A DNA stretch of 63,592 nucleotides from an uncultured Cryomorphaceae bacterium (lineage in GTDB: Bacteria; Bacteroidota; Bacteroidia; Flavobacteriales; Schleiferiaceae): contig CAJWFD010000008.1 in the NCBI GenBank assembly GCA_913031435.1, positions 1 through 63,592 on the forward strand, written 5' to 3'. The notes beneath the pieces were generated by a model that saw nothing but the letters and a program-made list of their open reading frames with translations, made no database searches and was not told where the DNA came from. Each line of letters opens with the position of its first letter. The first letter of the stretch is position 1. The translations under genes were made by a program, and so were the position numbers. Shown here one piece after another: positions 46,548 to 54,591 of this stretch.

Positions 46548-47708
46548 TTAAATCGCCATATTTAGCACATTAAAGACGTCATCTCTTTTGATGTCCTTAT
46601 GCTCCCCCAAAATTATGGCACGCTGTGCTTCCATCGCATCGCAAATTTTTGCCGGGAATTCCTGTGGTTTGTCAATATTGTAATCAGTGATTTTTGTTCC
46701 TATTCCTAAAGAATTGAAAAAGGCCTCTGTTCGATCTATAGCCTCTGATGCTATGGATAAATCATCCCCGGATAAACCAAGTACTCGCCGCCCATATTGT
46801 GCTAGTTTTTCCTGTTTTTGGTTGATCTTATAACGGTACATACTCGGCAAAACAATGGCTAGAGTTCGTGCATGATCTATACCGTATGCTGCGGTCAGTT
46901 CGTGTCCAATTCCATGAATAGACCAATCGTTTGGAACGCCTTTTTGGATAATACCATTTAATGCCATGTTACAACACCACATAAAGTTTGCAGCGGTGTT
47001 ATAATCGTCTGGAGCGTCCATTACTTTGGGAGCAATTTCTATCAAGGTTGTAAGAATTCCTTCGCTTATTCTGTCTTGCAATGTAGCGGAGGTCGGGTAG
47101 GTCATATACTGCTCCATAACATGCGTAAAGGCATCTACGAGTCCATTAGCCAATTGTCTTTGAGGAAGAGATGCGACTACAGAGGGGTCAGAAATACTGA
47201 ACTTAGGGAAAAGTCCTGGTCCACCCATAGCCCGCTTTTGCCCAATCTCCTTTCGGCTAATTACGGCGCCACTGTTCATTTCTGATCCTGTTGCGGGTAA
47301 TGTCAATACCACTCCAAAGGGCATTCCAGTCTCTGTTCTGATTCCTTTGTCAAGAATTTCCCAAGGATCTTCTCCTTGAAATAAAGCCGCTGATGATAAG
47401 AATTTTGTGCCATCGATCACACTACCGCCACCAACCGCAAGAAGAAAGTCAATTTTTTCCGTCTTAATGATTTCTAAGGCCTTGCAAAGTGTACTATATT
47501 CTGGATTGGCCTCAATACCACCGAATTCAGTGACCTGATGGTTTTTTAATGCTGCCCGTATGTTTTGGTAAACTCCGTTTTTCTTAATGGACCCACCACC
47601 ATAAGTCATTAAAATTTTCGCGTTTACGGGTATAAGGTTGCCAATCTGAAGGTGTTGCTCCTTTCCGAAAAATAAATGTGTAGGCAATTCTAGGTTGAAA
47701 TTCATCAT
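46548..47708 (-). CDS. Iron-containing (YqhD-like) alcohol dehydrogenase
   Basis: The 386-residue group III alcohol dehydrogenase has ILMTYGGGSIKKNGVY (NADPH-binding GGGS typical of YqhD/BDH), LAVGGGSVIDGTKF near 95 and LPATGSEMNSGAVI near 140. The metal site is formed by Asp and His in GLVDAFTHVMEQYM near 195-200 plus HGIGHELTAAYGIDHARTLAIVLP near 265-280. Such enzymes reduce short-chain and peroxidation-derived aldehydes with NADPH. A second Met (47705) is an equally good start. An inverted repeat (47719-47735) lies just upstream. Confidence 0.92.
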   Translation of the reverse strand: MMNFNLELPTHLFFGKEQHLQIGNLIPVNAKILMTYGGGSIKKNGVYQNIRAALKNHQVTEFGGIEANPEYSTLCKALEIIKTEKIDFLLAVGGGSVIDGTKFLSSAALFQGEDPWEILDKGIRTETGMPFGVVLTLPATGSEMNSGAVISRKEIGQKRAMGGPGLFPKFSISDPSVVASLPQRQLANGLVDAFTHVMEQYMTYPTSATLQDRISEGILTTLIEIAPKVMDAPDDYNTAANFMWCCNMALNGIIQKGVPNDWSIHGIGHELTAAYGIDHARTLAIVLPSMYRYKINQKQEKLAQYGRRVLGLSGDDLSIASEAIDRTEAFFNSLGIGTKITDYNIDKPQEFPAKICDAMEAQRAIILGEHKDIKRDDVFNVLNMAI

Positions 47709-47718
47709 AGTAACTAGA

Positions 47719-47735
47719 GGTGGTTAAAATCCACC
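47719..47735. repeat. Inverted repeat GGTGG-N7-CCACC upstream of the alcohol dehydrogenase gene
   Basis: Five-base arms around an AT-only TTAAAAT spacer, 11 nt upstream of the dehydrogenase start and 28 nt past the stop of the N-acyltransferase gene. There is no T tract, so an operator or mRNA hairpin is more likely than a terminator. Confidence 0.3.
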
Positions 47736-47763
47736 GAAAGAACAGCCGTAAAGCCGAGTTATT

Positions 47764-48705
47764 TTAAAAGGTGAGGTATCTATTTCTTTTTTCTTCGTAG
47801 ATAGAATCCACAGGGATCAAAATACCCGTTTCCTCGACAGCTCCAAAGTCACTGTTTACAAAGGTTCCGAAAGTAACCATAGCGGGGCTTAAACCCATGT
47901 ACTGCTTGATCAATGGTGGAATACTTTCGCCATGTACACTGACTAATTTACTCAGTCCGCGCTGCCCTTTCTTAAAGGCTGAAGCGAAATCATGGGAGTC
48001 CCTAGGAAAATATAACTCCAGTCCTTCAATTTCAGGTACACTCAAGGCGTCATGAGGTGTCATTAACAGTTGCTTGTCTGGGAAATAGTATTGTAAAAAG
48101 TTGAGCACTAAATCGCGAGCATCATTTTGGTAACTCGGGTACATGGTGACCTTGCCATAAAAGTACCGCATGTGCTTATAGGTAAGACATATAGCGCCTA
48201 GTCCATCCCATATGTTGTCGAGTGCAAACATGCCTTTTCTAGGGTCAACAGCTGGCTGGTATTTCGGTTGAACCCAACTACGACCAAGTTCAATAGAGTA
48301 AGGAAGGAAATCTTGTATGAATTTTTCTGAGAAGTTGAAATAATGCCCCATGGAAAGATCATGTTTCCAGTCTCCTTTTGCAGCAATCACCGCACCATCT
48401 ATAAACCTATATCCCCCTACAATTTCCTCTTCCCCAGGATTCCATACAATCAATTGCTGGTAAGGAGTGTTACTAAGATCTAACTCGTCTAAATCTACTG
48501 GTTTACCCGTGCCGCCATCAGAGCTTGCAAAGGTAAGCTCACGCAGTCGTCCAATTTCTTGAACAACATTTGGAGCATTATGTACATTAACAATATAAAT
48601 TTCATTGTTGAGCTTGGAGGTATAGCGAATGAAACGCTCTTTTGTAAGCTCCGATTTTAGTATCTCTACTGATATTGCGGGGCGTATATAGCTAAGATCT
48701 AACAT
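47764..48705 (-). CDS. N-acyltransferase of amino-acid lipid synthesis (GlsB/OlsB-like GNAT)
   Basis: The 313-residue protein has an acyl-ACP-dependent GNAT core: IGRLRELTFASSDGGTGKPVDLDELD near residue 50-75 in parts, VGGYRFIDGAVI near 97, and ELGRSWVQPKYQ near 140. These match the hemolysin/OlsB-type N-acyltransferase family. A C-terminal extension includes GLSKLVSVHGESIPPLIKQY. In Bacteroides, GlsB of this type N-acylates glycine and partners with the O-acyltransferase GlsA. Here the O-acyltransferase-like gene is the adjacent upstream gene (41-nt gap). Expected product: glycine, serine-glycine or ornithine lipids; the amino acid cannot be read from sequence. Confidence 0.82.
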   Translation of the reverse strand: MLDLSYIRPAISVEILKSELTKERFIRYTSKLNNEIYIVNVHNAPNVVQEIGRLRELTFASSDGGTGKPVDLDELDLSNTPYQQLIVWNPGEEEIVGGYRFIDGAVIAAKGDWKHDLSMGHYFNFSEKFIQDFLPYSIELGRSWVQPKYQPAVDPRKGMFALDNIWDGLGAICLTYKHMRYFYGKVTMYPSYQNDARDLVLNFLQYYFPDKQLLMTPHDALSVPEIEGLELYFPRDSHDFASAFKKGQRGLSKLVSVHGESIPPLIKQYMGLSPAMVTFGTFVNSDFGAVEETGILIPVDSIYEEKRNRYLTF

Positions 48706-48709
48706 ACCG

Positions 48710-48717
48710 CAAATATA
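48710..48717 (-). promoter_or_regulatory. -7 box (TATATTTG) directly upstream of the N-acyltransferase gene
   Basis: The minus strand reads TATATTTG, an exact TAnnTTTG, only 4 nt before the ATG at 48705. If active, it would give a nearly leaderless internal transcript within the acyltransferase operon. Confidence 0.35.
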
Positions 48718-48746
48718 CTTCTTAAAAATGCAATGATTGAGGATTC

Positions 48747-49568
48747 TTAGAGGTTGTAGGCACGTTTCTTAATCTCATATGCCCATTCTTGATCCTTGAT
48801 ACTTTTATTAAGCTCTGAAGGCTGAATAGGCTTACCATATTTTACGACAATAGTCTTTCCACCTTGCTTCAATATTTCTTGCGCTAGCAGTAACATTTCT
48901 AAGTTTACTCGTATGCCTAAAAATTTTCGAATTTTAGCCAGCCTGTAGAATCTGTTAGAAAGTTGCCCACTGATGTGCACAGGTACAATGGGTTTGTTAT
49001 ACTTCCTAGATTTAGTAACGAATGTTTTTTTCCAATCTAAATCTCGGATCACCTTGTACTGGGTCATTCTACTCACCAGGCCCGCTGGAAAAATGAACAG
49101 CGCATTGTCTGCAGCAAAGGCCTCATCAACGGCTCTAATTCCGTCGCGCGCGGTAAGCCCAAATTTATTAACACCTACGAAAAGCTTCTTTAGGTTCGGG
49201 ATATTCATTAAAACATCGTTAACAAGAAACTTGACATCTGTGCGACATTGATCCATTGTAGACATTACAACCATGGCGTCCATTCCTCCCAACGGATGAT
49301 TAGCAGCGAAAATAACGCCACCTTCCTTTGGAATGTTTTCAAGTCCTTCAACACGAACTTTTACATCAAAGTGTTCACAAACTGCTCTACAGAAATCAAA
49401 GTTAAGGACGTCAAAATGCTCGGTCATGAACTCATTGAATTGGGATTCATGAATGACAGTCTCGCTTAAATAACGAAGAATAAAACGCGGTATAAATCTG
49501 TGTATGCCAGGGTTTTTCTCCTTGATTAACGCGTCTACATCAATAAATTTGTCTGCTTTGTTGATCAT
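48747..49568 (-). CDS. O-acyltransferase, PlsC family (GlsA-like)
   Basis: The 273-residue 1-acylglycerol-3-phosphate acyltransferase-type protein has the HxxxxD catalytic motif as NHPLGGMD near residue 90, an FIFPAGLVSR block (the EGTR-like position) near 155, and IVPVHISGQLSNRFYRL near 195. Family members acylate a hydroxyl on a lipid. Beside the OlsB/GlsB-like N-acyltransferase, the best reading is O-acylation of the 3-hydroxy-fatty amide, giving di-acylated amino-acid lipid. A phosphatidic-acid role is less likely given the short N terminus and partner gene. A TACTTTTG promoter box lies 23 nt upstream. Confidence 0.82.
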   Translation of the reverse strand: MINKADKFIDVDALIKEKNPGIHRFIPRFILRYLSETVIHESQFNEFMTEHFDVLNFDFCRAVCEHFDVKVRVEGLENIPKEGGVIFAANHPLGGMDAMVVMSTMDQCRTDVKFLVNDVLMNIPNLKKLFVGVNKFGLTARDGIRAVDEAFAADNALFIFPAGLVSRMTQYKVIRDLDWKKTFVTKSRKYNKPIVPVHISGQLSNRFYRLAKIRKFLGIRVNLEMLLLAQEILKQGGKTIVVKYGKPIQPSELNKSIKDQEWAYEIKKRAYNL

Positions 49569-49590
49569 TGAAAATTTATGATTTAAAGTG

Positions 49591-49598
49591 CAAAAGTA
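49591..49598 (-). promoter_or_regulatory. -7 box (TACTTTTG) of the acyltransferase operon
   Basis: The minus strand reads TACTTTTG, an exact TAnnTTTG, 22 nt upstream of the O-acyltransferase start. It lies in the 261-nt gap, which otherwise shows only AT-rich sequence and the promoter region of the divergent secreted-protein gene. Confidence 0.5.
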
Positions 49599-49829
49599 CT
49601 GATATTTTTCAAGGGCTCCCCGTTCTAATGACGCGTTTCATATCATTACTGAAGTATTCGAAATTTCAATTAATAAAAGTAGTGGTGCCTGTTGCTACCT
49701 GTCCTGAAGTGTTTATAATGGCATGAAATTTGTTTTGTCCATACTTCTCGAGCTTAAAACAGAAATAGTGGATTTAAAGGGCCAAGACATAGTCTTTATT
49801 GCCCTGAAATGTAATTTAAAAAACACCTT

Positions 49830-50432
49830 ATGAGGACTTTAATTATAGCATTCATCGCATTTTTTTCAGTAGCTAACTTGTTTGGTCAACAAAATATACA
49901 AGTGATTTTTGATTTTGACGCAATGAATCGACCTATTGCAAAGATCTTTCCACTTAACTTGGTATCCAGCGGAGATACGACTGTTGTATTATCAGCTCAA
50001 TATGGTTTAGAAAATAACCAAGAGCGGTTTAGACTTATGTTTACCGTCGCCTGCGAAGGAGCAACGTTTTTTAAAGCCCCCGATCATACCTTTTTAGAGA
50101 TTAGGGGCGAATCAGACACCGTTATGTTGCACTCCTTCGAAGATGTGGCCTATACAACGGACGAGATGGGTTATACATTTGTATTTACTGCGGGTGATTT
50201 GGGATATGAGGATAATGACATCAGCCTCCAGCGTATAGGTGCGATTCGTCAGATCAAGATTCATCAGCTCCCCGGAATGGACTTGATTTTCAAACTGCCA
50301 GACACTAGGCTTATGTTCTTGAAGGACCTTCAAACCAGTTTACGTATTGCTTATAGAAGGGGGGAGAACCACGGTGGGAGTAATTTAAGAGGAGGTTTCG
50401 GTAATACTAAATCCAGTAGAAATACCCGTTAA
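49830..50432 (+). CDS. Secreted protein of unknown function
   Basis: The 200-residue protein has a clear signal peptide (MRTLIIAFIAFFSVANLFGQ). The mature part is mainly beta-strand-like, with VIFDFDAMNRPIAKI, a TTVVLSAQYGLENNQ strand and a YTFVFTAGDLGYEDND segment. The C-terminal ~30 residues are Gly/Arg/Asn-rich (RRGENHGGSN...RGGFGNTKSSRN) and probably disordered. No T9SS domain or lipobox is present, so it should be periplasmic or outer-membrane associated. I do not recognise a family. It stands alone; the convergent galactanase gene ends 14 nt away without a terminator between them. Confidence 0.7.
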   Translation: MRTLIIAFIAFFSVANLFGQQNIQVIFDFDAMNRPIAKIFPLNLVSSGDTTVVLSAQYGLENNQERFRLMFTVACEGATFFKAPDHTFLEIRGESDTVMLHSFEDVAYTTDEMGYTFVFTAGDLGYEDNDISLQRIGAIRQIKIHQLPGMDLIFKLPDTRLMFLKDLQTSLRIAYRRGENHGGSNLRGGFGNTKSSRNTR

Positions 50433-50446
50433 GTAATTATTATGTT

Positions 50447-51511
50447 TTAATTGCCCAAAGCACTTATTACGGGTAGTTCTACCCCGTTAAAGTTGAAAAG
50501 TGCTTGATTTTCATAGGGACTTCCTTGTTGAGATTGTGGGCCCATATATGGAACCAATTCGCCCCCCCAATACACGAGTCCAGTTCCTAGTGAATCTGAA
50601 ATTTGCCTCATCGCACCTATGAATGCTGCTTGTCCATGTCTGGTTGGTGGAAAATCATCTATAATTTGATCAGTACTCCCGATATGATTGTTTGTCCAAT
50701 CTGCCCAATCAAGGGTAAACGGATAGGAAGTTTCCAGCAGGAATACCGGTCTGCCTAAATCATCTCGTAAGTCGAAACAAGCAGTTTCTAAATCACTAAG
50801 ATTCTTACCATGCCACATGGGATAATAGGACAGCCCAACAGCATCGAAGTCAATAGTATCGATCGTTTGAAAGAAGGCCTGTGCATTAGTATAACCTGCA
50901 AAGTGAATAAGTGTCGTAATGGAGGTGTCTACAGATTTTACAGCAGACACTCCTGCTTGAAGCAGATGTTGGAAGTTCCCGTTACCATTGCGTAATCCAG
51001 CAGGATGCATGAATCCATGATTTATTTCGTTGCCAATTTGAACGTAATCTGGCTCCAACAACTCTATGACATTCCGAGTGAAACTGTACACACTATCCAG
51101 AAGCACTGCCTGGCTTAAATTACTCCATTGACTTGGTATGACCTGCTGTCCGGGATCTGACCAGCTGTTGCTGTAATGAAGCGTTAACATCAGCAGTAAT
51201 TCATGATTTTTAATTCGTTGCACTAAAGGCATTAATTCGTTTAACGAGCCGTCTCCAGTAGGATTATTCCACACTTTTAACCTAATACAATTGATTCCCT
51301 TATCTTTCAATAAAAGCAACGGATCGATCGCGGTGGAGTCCTGAGTGTAGAAAATAAAGCCTTGTTGCTCAATTTTTGGCAGTTGGCTAAAGTCAGTGCC
51401 TCTAAGTAAAGTAGTTTTTGAAGTAGGCGCAGGTGTTGGATTAATAGGCTGGCAAGAACCCATTAACAATAATGTTGCGCAAATAATAAGGACTTTATTT
51501 AAAACAACCAT
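50447..51511 (-). CDS. GH53 endo-beta-1,4-galactanase lipoprotein
   Basis: The 354-residue protein has a lipoprotein signal (lipobox LMGSC, C20) and a Pro/Thr linker. The GH53 TIM barrel follows: RGTDFSQLPKIEQQG, GINCIRLKVWNNP, LHYSNSWSDPGQQ, acid/base E162 in QIGNEINHG, GLSYYPMWHG, and nucleophile E260 in FLLETSYPF. GH53 enzymes cleave beta-1,4-galactan side chains of pectin or arabinogalactan. A surface lipoprotein would cut chains before uptake. No other galactan-degrading gene lies beside it; the nearest SusC/SusD pair is 4 kb away on the other strand. Divergent from the Lacal_2735 gene with 33 nt between starts. Confidence 0.9.
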   Translation of the reverse strand: MVVLNKVLIICATLLLMGSCQPINPTPAPTSKTTLLRGTDFSQLPKIEQQGFIFYTQDSTAIDPLLLLKDKGINCIRLKVWNNPTGDGSLNELMPLVQRIKNHELLLMLTLHYSNSWSDPGQQVIPSQWSNLSQAVLLDSVYSFTRNVIELLEPDYVQIGNEINHGFMHPAGLRNGNGNFQHLLQAGVSAVKSVDTSITTLIHFAGYTNAQAFFQTIDTIDFDAVGLSYYPMWHGKNLSDLETACFDLRDDLGRPVFLLETSYPFTLDWADWTNNHIGSTDQIIDDFPPTRHGQAAFIGAMRQISDSLGTGLVYWGGELVPYMGPQSQQGSPYENQALFNFNGVELPVISALGN

Positions 51512-51544
51512 GTAGTTGATTTGTTAAACCTAAAAATAAAGACA

Positions 51545-51712
51545 ATGTTTGGTTTATTCAAGAAGAAAACAGAGAAAGAGAAATTGGAAGCACAATATGA
51601 TGCTATGATTGAAAAAAGCTATCAATTGAGTCATACGAATAGAACAGAAAGCGACAAGCTTGCAGGTGAGGCACAGGAATTACTTCTGAGAATCAACACG
51701 ATGGAAGGCTAG
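51545..51712 (+). CDS. Lacal_2735 family small protein
   Basis: The 55-residue protein starts MFGLFKKKTEKEKLEAQYD, followed by AYQLSHTNR-like helix (seen as SYQLSHTNRTESDKLAGEAQ) and LLLRINTMEG: a charged, fully helical peptide matching the Lacal_2735 family, common in Flavobacteria. Function is unknown. A start 24 nt upstream (51521) is possible, but homologues begin at MFGLFKKK. Its stop codon shares the palindrome CTAG with the convergent DUF3817 gene. Confidence 0.8.
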   Translation: MFGLFKKKTEKEKLEAQYDAMIEKSYQLSHTNRTESDKLAGEAQELLLRINTMEG

Positions 51713-52002
51713 GCCTCTAGTGGTCTCAACCATTTTCTTTCTGCGTAGAACGTTCCAAACGGTAAGAAAGACATGATTAAAAATAATAATGTTTTTGCGA
51801 AACCTATTTTGTATTGAATGGCAAAATTTATCAAAGTAAAAAGATAGATTACCGTCAGTACTCCATGGGCCATTCCCATTATTTTATTTGGCAACATAAT
51901 AGCTGCTCCATATTTCAATGGCATACAGATGAACAATAAAATGACAAACGAAGCGCCTTCTAGAAGAGCGGTCCATTTGAAGGTGAGTAATGATAATTTC
52001 AT
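51709..52002 (-). CDS. DUF3817 family small integral membrane protein
   Basis: The 97-residue protein has three hydrophobic segments. The DUF3817 pattern is visible in the order FKWTALLEGASFVILLFICM, PLKYGAAIML, MGMAHGVLTVIYLFTL and GTFYAERKWL. The family (YdzA-type) has no assigned function. It overlaps the alpha/beta hydrolase gene upstream by 4 nt, so the two are translationally coupled. Confidence 0.85.
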   Translation of the reverse strand: MKLSLLTFKWTALLEGASFVILLFICMPLKYGAAIMLPNKIMGMAHGVLTVIYLFTLINFAIQYKIGFAKTLLFLIMSFLPFGTFYAERKWLRPLEA

Positions 52003-52793
52003 TCTGACTTTTTAGAATCAATGGAGATCAAAAATTGTATCGCCTCCGCGTTAAATATCTCGGGTTGCTCTACGTTCACAACATGCCCGCATTGTTCTAT
52101 AACATGAAGAAGAGCGCTTTGATGGCTAGCGACAATTTTCCGAATGCTCGGCAAGAACATATGATCTTCACTTCCCATGATATATAAGGTGGGAACTTTA
52201 CTGTCCTTAAATCTGAAATATTTTAATAAAGGATTAACTTCAACCACTAAGGTGAACCATCTTAAAAACTCTTTTTGATATAATTTTTTAGCCTCTCTGA
52301 CGAAAAGATTACGAGATTCCTTGTGTGTCTTTTTCGGCATTATAATCCACGATAGAAACTTATAAAGAATCATGTATGGAATAATGCTTTTTAAGGCATC
52401 AGTTGCTCTCATTAGCACTTGTCCGCGCTTGTTAAGTTTCATGACGGCGCCACCCATAATCATGCTTATGGTGCGATGCGGATGACGTTCCGTGATTTCT
52501 CTGATGATAATTGTTCCTAAGGAAATGCCGACCCAATGCGTTTTCTGAATCTTTAGATGATCCAAAACCTCTAAGATCTCATCTCCAATGGTAGTGAAAC
52601 TATAATTTTTTATCTTTTCATAAAACGCGTTTTTACTGCGTCCATGGCCTCTTAAGTCGATCAATAAAACATTGAATTTGCTCTGAAACGAGCGAAGTTG
52701 CTTGTACCAGATGGTACTTGAACCTCCAGCTCCGTGTACAAATGTGACCCAGGGTGCATTTGGATGATTGATATGTTCGCTGTAACTGAGCAT
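51999..52793 (-). CDS. Alpha/beta hydrolase
   Basis: This is an alpha/beta-hydrolase-fold protein of about 264 residues: oxyanion HGAGGSSTIWYKQ, IDLRGHGRSKN, nucleophile Ser in WVGISLGTIIIRE near 100, Asp in GSEDHMF near 215, and His in CGHVVNVEQPE near 243. The substrate (ester, lactone or similar) cannot be told. A longer frame starts at 52853, but homologues begin just before the first strand (MLSYSEH...), so 52793 is chosen. Coupled to the DUF3817 gene, divergent from the SulP transporter. Confidence 0.87.
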   Translation of the reverse strand: MLSYSEHINHPNAPWVTFVHGAGGSSTIWYKQLRSFQSKFNVLLIDLRGHGRSKNAFYEKIKNYSFTTIGDEILEVLDHLKIQKTHWVGISLGTIIIREITERHPHRTISMIMGGAVMKLNKRGQVLMRATDALKSIIPYMILYKFLSWIIMPKKTHKESRNLFVREAKKLYQKEFLRWFTLVVEVNPLLKYFRFKDSKVPTLYIMGSEDHMFLPSIRKIVASHQSALLHVIEQCGHVVNVEQPEIFNAEAIQFLISIDSKKSE

Positions 52794-52958
52794 GCTACAA
52801 ATAACGATAAAAATTGAATGCTCATCAATGTGCATTTTTTCATTTATTGACAAGTGGATTATAAAAAATATAAATGGTGAGTATAAAAATTAAACTTAAG
52901 AGAATTAACAGGGTTCTTTGTATAATTGGACTGTCAATCACGCCCAAGAAAAACATAC

Positions 52959-54587
52959 ATGCAAGATCAAAGTATAGCCTCAAATTTCAAGTTCGACTTA
53001 CCTAGTTCGTTAGTCGTTTTCTTAGTCGCATTACCATTATGTCTAGGGATAGCTTTAGCATCAGGTGCTCCGTTATTTTCAGGATTAATTGCTGGTATAA
53101 TAGGAGGTCTTATTGTCGCTCCGTTAAGCGGTAGTCCTCTTGGTGTTAGCGGTCCAGCCGCTGGTCTAGCAGTGATTGTTTATGGAGCTATTGAAGAGCT
53201 GGGTTCCTATCCTACCTTTCTTGCTGCCGTCGTTGTCGCTGGTGTGGCTCAAGTTTTATTGGGTGTCTTAAAAGCAGGTGTGATCGGTTACTATTTTCCG
53301 TCCTCCGTCATTAAAGGAATGCTCTCAGGCATCGGAATTATTATTTTCCTAAAGCAAATTCCTCATGCCGTTGGTTACGATGCGAATCCAGAAGGAGACT
53401 TTTCTTTTATCCAGCAAGATGGACATAATACGTTCTCAGAGATTAGCTACATGCTTGGTAACCTCTCGAACACTGCAATGTTGATCTCTGGATTGGGACT
53501 ACTTATTTTAGTATTGTGGGAGCAGAAGTTCATTAAGAATTTATCATTTTCAACCATTATACAGGGACCATTAGTGGTTGTTTTGATGGGTATTGGAGTT
53601 AATGTGTTCTTTGCGAATTATGTAGGTCTAGCGTTAAATGCCTCGCAGATTGTTGCTATTCCTGTTAATGACGGTTTTTCAAGTTTCCTTACACAGTTTA
53701 CTACACCAGATTTTAAGGCATTTTTGAATCCTTCTATATATGCTATAGGAGTTACCATGGCCGTTGTAGCGTCGTTAGAAACATTACTCTGTGTAGAAGC
53801 TACTGATAAGTTGGATCCATACAAGAGAATTACGCCAACCAATAGGGAGTTATTTGCCCAAGGCGCAGGTAATATTGTGAGTGGATTTATAGGTGGTTTG
53901 CCTATTACCCAAGTGATCGTGCGGTCATCAGCAAATATTCAAAGTGGAGGAAGAACAAAGACCTCTGCATTTCTTCATGGCGCCCTATTATTAATTTGCG
54001 CGTTTAGTATTCCGAAATTATTAAATTTGATTCCATTGAGTGCGCTAGCTGCCATTCTGCTTCTGGTAGGCTATAAATTAGCCAAGCCAAGTCTTGTTGT
54101 AAACATGTGGAGACGAGGAAGGTCTGAATTTATACCATTCGCCATAACTGTTCTAGGTATTGTATTTACAGATTTACTCTCGGGAATTGCCTTAGGATTG
54201 GTTGTTGCTGTTGTTTTTATTCTGTGGGAGAATTTTAAAATTCCTTATAAATTTGATATAAAGCATTACGAAAAAGGGGAGCCCATCGTTATTTCCTTCT
54301 CCGAGAGTGTTAGCTTCCTAAATAAAGCGAGCATTCAAAGAACATTAAATACAGTACCAGATGACTCCAAAATCATATTGGATGCATCTGCTACACTCAA
54401 CATGCACTTAGATGTGAAAGAAATCATTGAAGAATTTCAAATAAGTGCGGTATTAAGAAACATTGAAGTAGTTCTCACTGGGTTTGGCGACACTGTTGGT
54501 ACGGAGCCAGTGGCTCAATTTGAGAAAGTGGTGTTAAAACAAACCGCCAAATCAAGCGTCGTAGGGAGTATATTTAAGAAAAAGTAA
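52959..54587 (+). CDS. SulP family inorganic anion transporter
   Basis: The protein has about 542 residues from MQDQSIAS; the in-frame extension to 52926 is unlikely. A membrane domain of about 12-14 segments shows SLVVFLVALPLCLGIALASGAP, SGPAAGLAVIVYGA near 75, and NRELFAQGAGNIVSGFIGGLPITQVIVRSS in parts near 295-325. A STAS-like cytoplasmic domain (about 445-540, KIILDASATLNMHLDV) is shorter and lacks the usual DxSG phosphorylation pattern. SulP proteins carry sulfate, bicarbonate or other anions; marine relatives are often bicarbonate transporters. The OsmC-like gene follows 4 nt later. Confidence 0.92.
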   Translation: MQDQSIASNFKFDLPSSLVVFLVALPLCLGIALASGAPLFSGLIAGIIGGLIVAPLSGSPLGVSGPAAGLAVIVYGAIEELGSYPTFLAAVVVAGVAQVLLGVLKAGVIGYYFPSSVIKGMLSGIGIIIFLKQIPHAVGYDANPEGDFSFIQQDGHNTFSEISYMLGNLSNTAMLISGLGLLILVLWEQKFIKNLSFSTIIQGPLVVVLMGIGVNVFFANYVGLALNASQIVAIPVNDGFSSFLTQFTTPDFKAFLNPSIYAIGVTMAVVASLETLLCVEATDKLDPYKRITPTNRELFAQGAGNIVSGFIGGLPITQVIVRSSANIQSGGRTKTSAFLHGALLLICAFSIPKLLNLIPLSALAAILLLVGYKLAKPSLVVNMWRRGRSEFIPFAITVLGIVFTDLLSGIALGLVVAVVFILWENFKIPYKFDIKHYEKGEPIVISFSESVSFLNKASIQRTLNTVPDDSKIILDASATLNMHLDVKEIIEEFQISAVLRNIEVVLTGFGDTVGTEPVAQFEKVVLKQTAKSSVVGSIFKKK

Positions 54588-54591
54588 CCTT

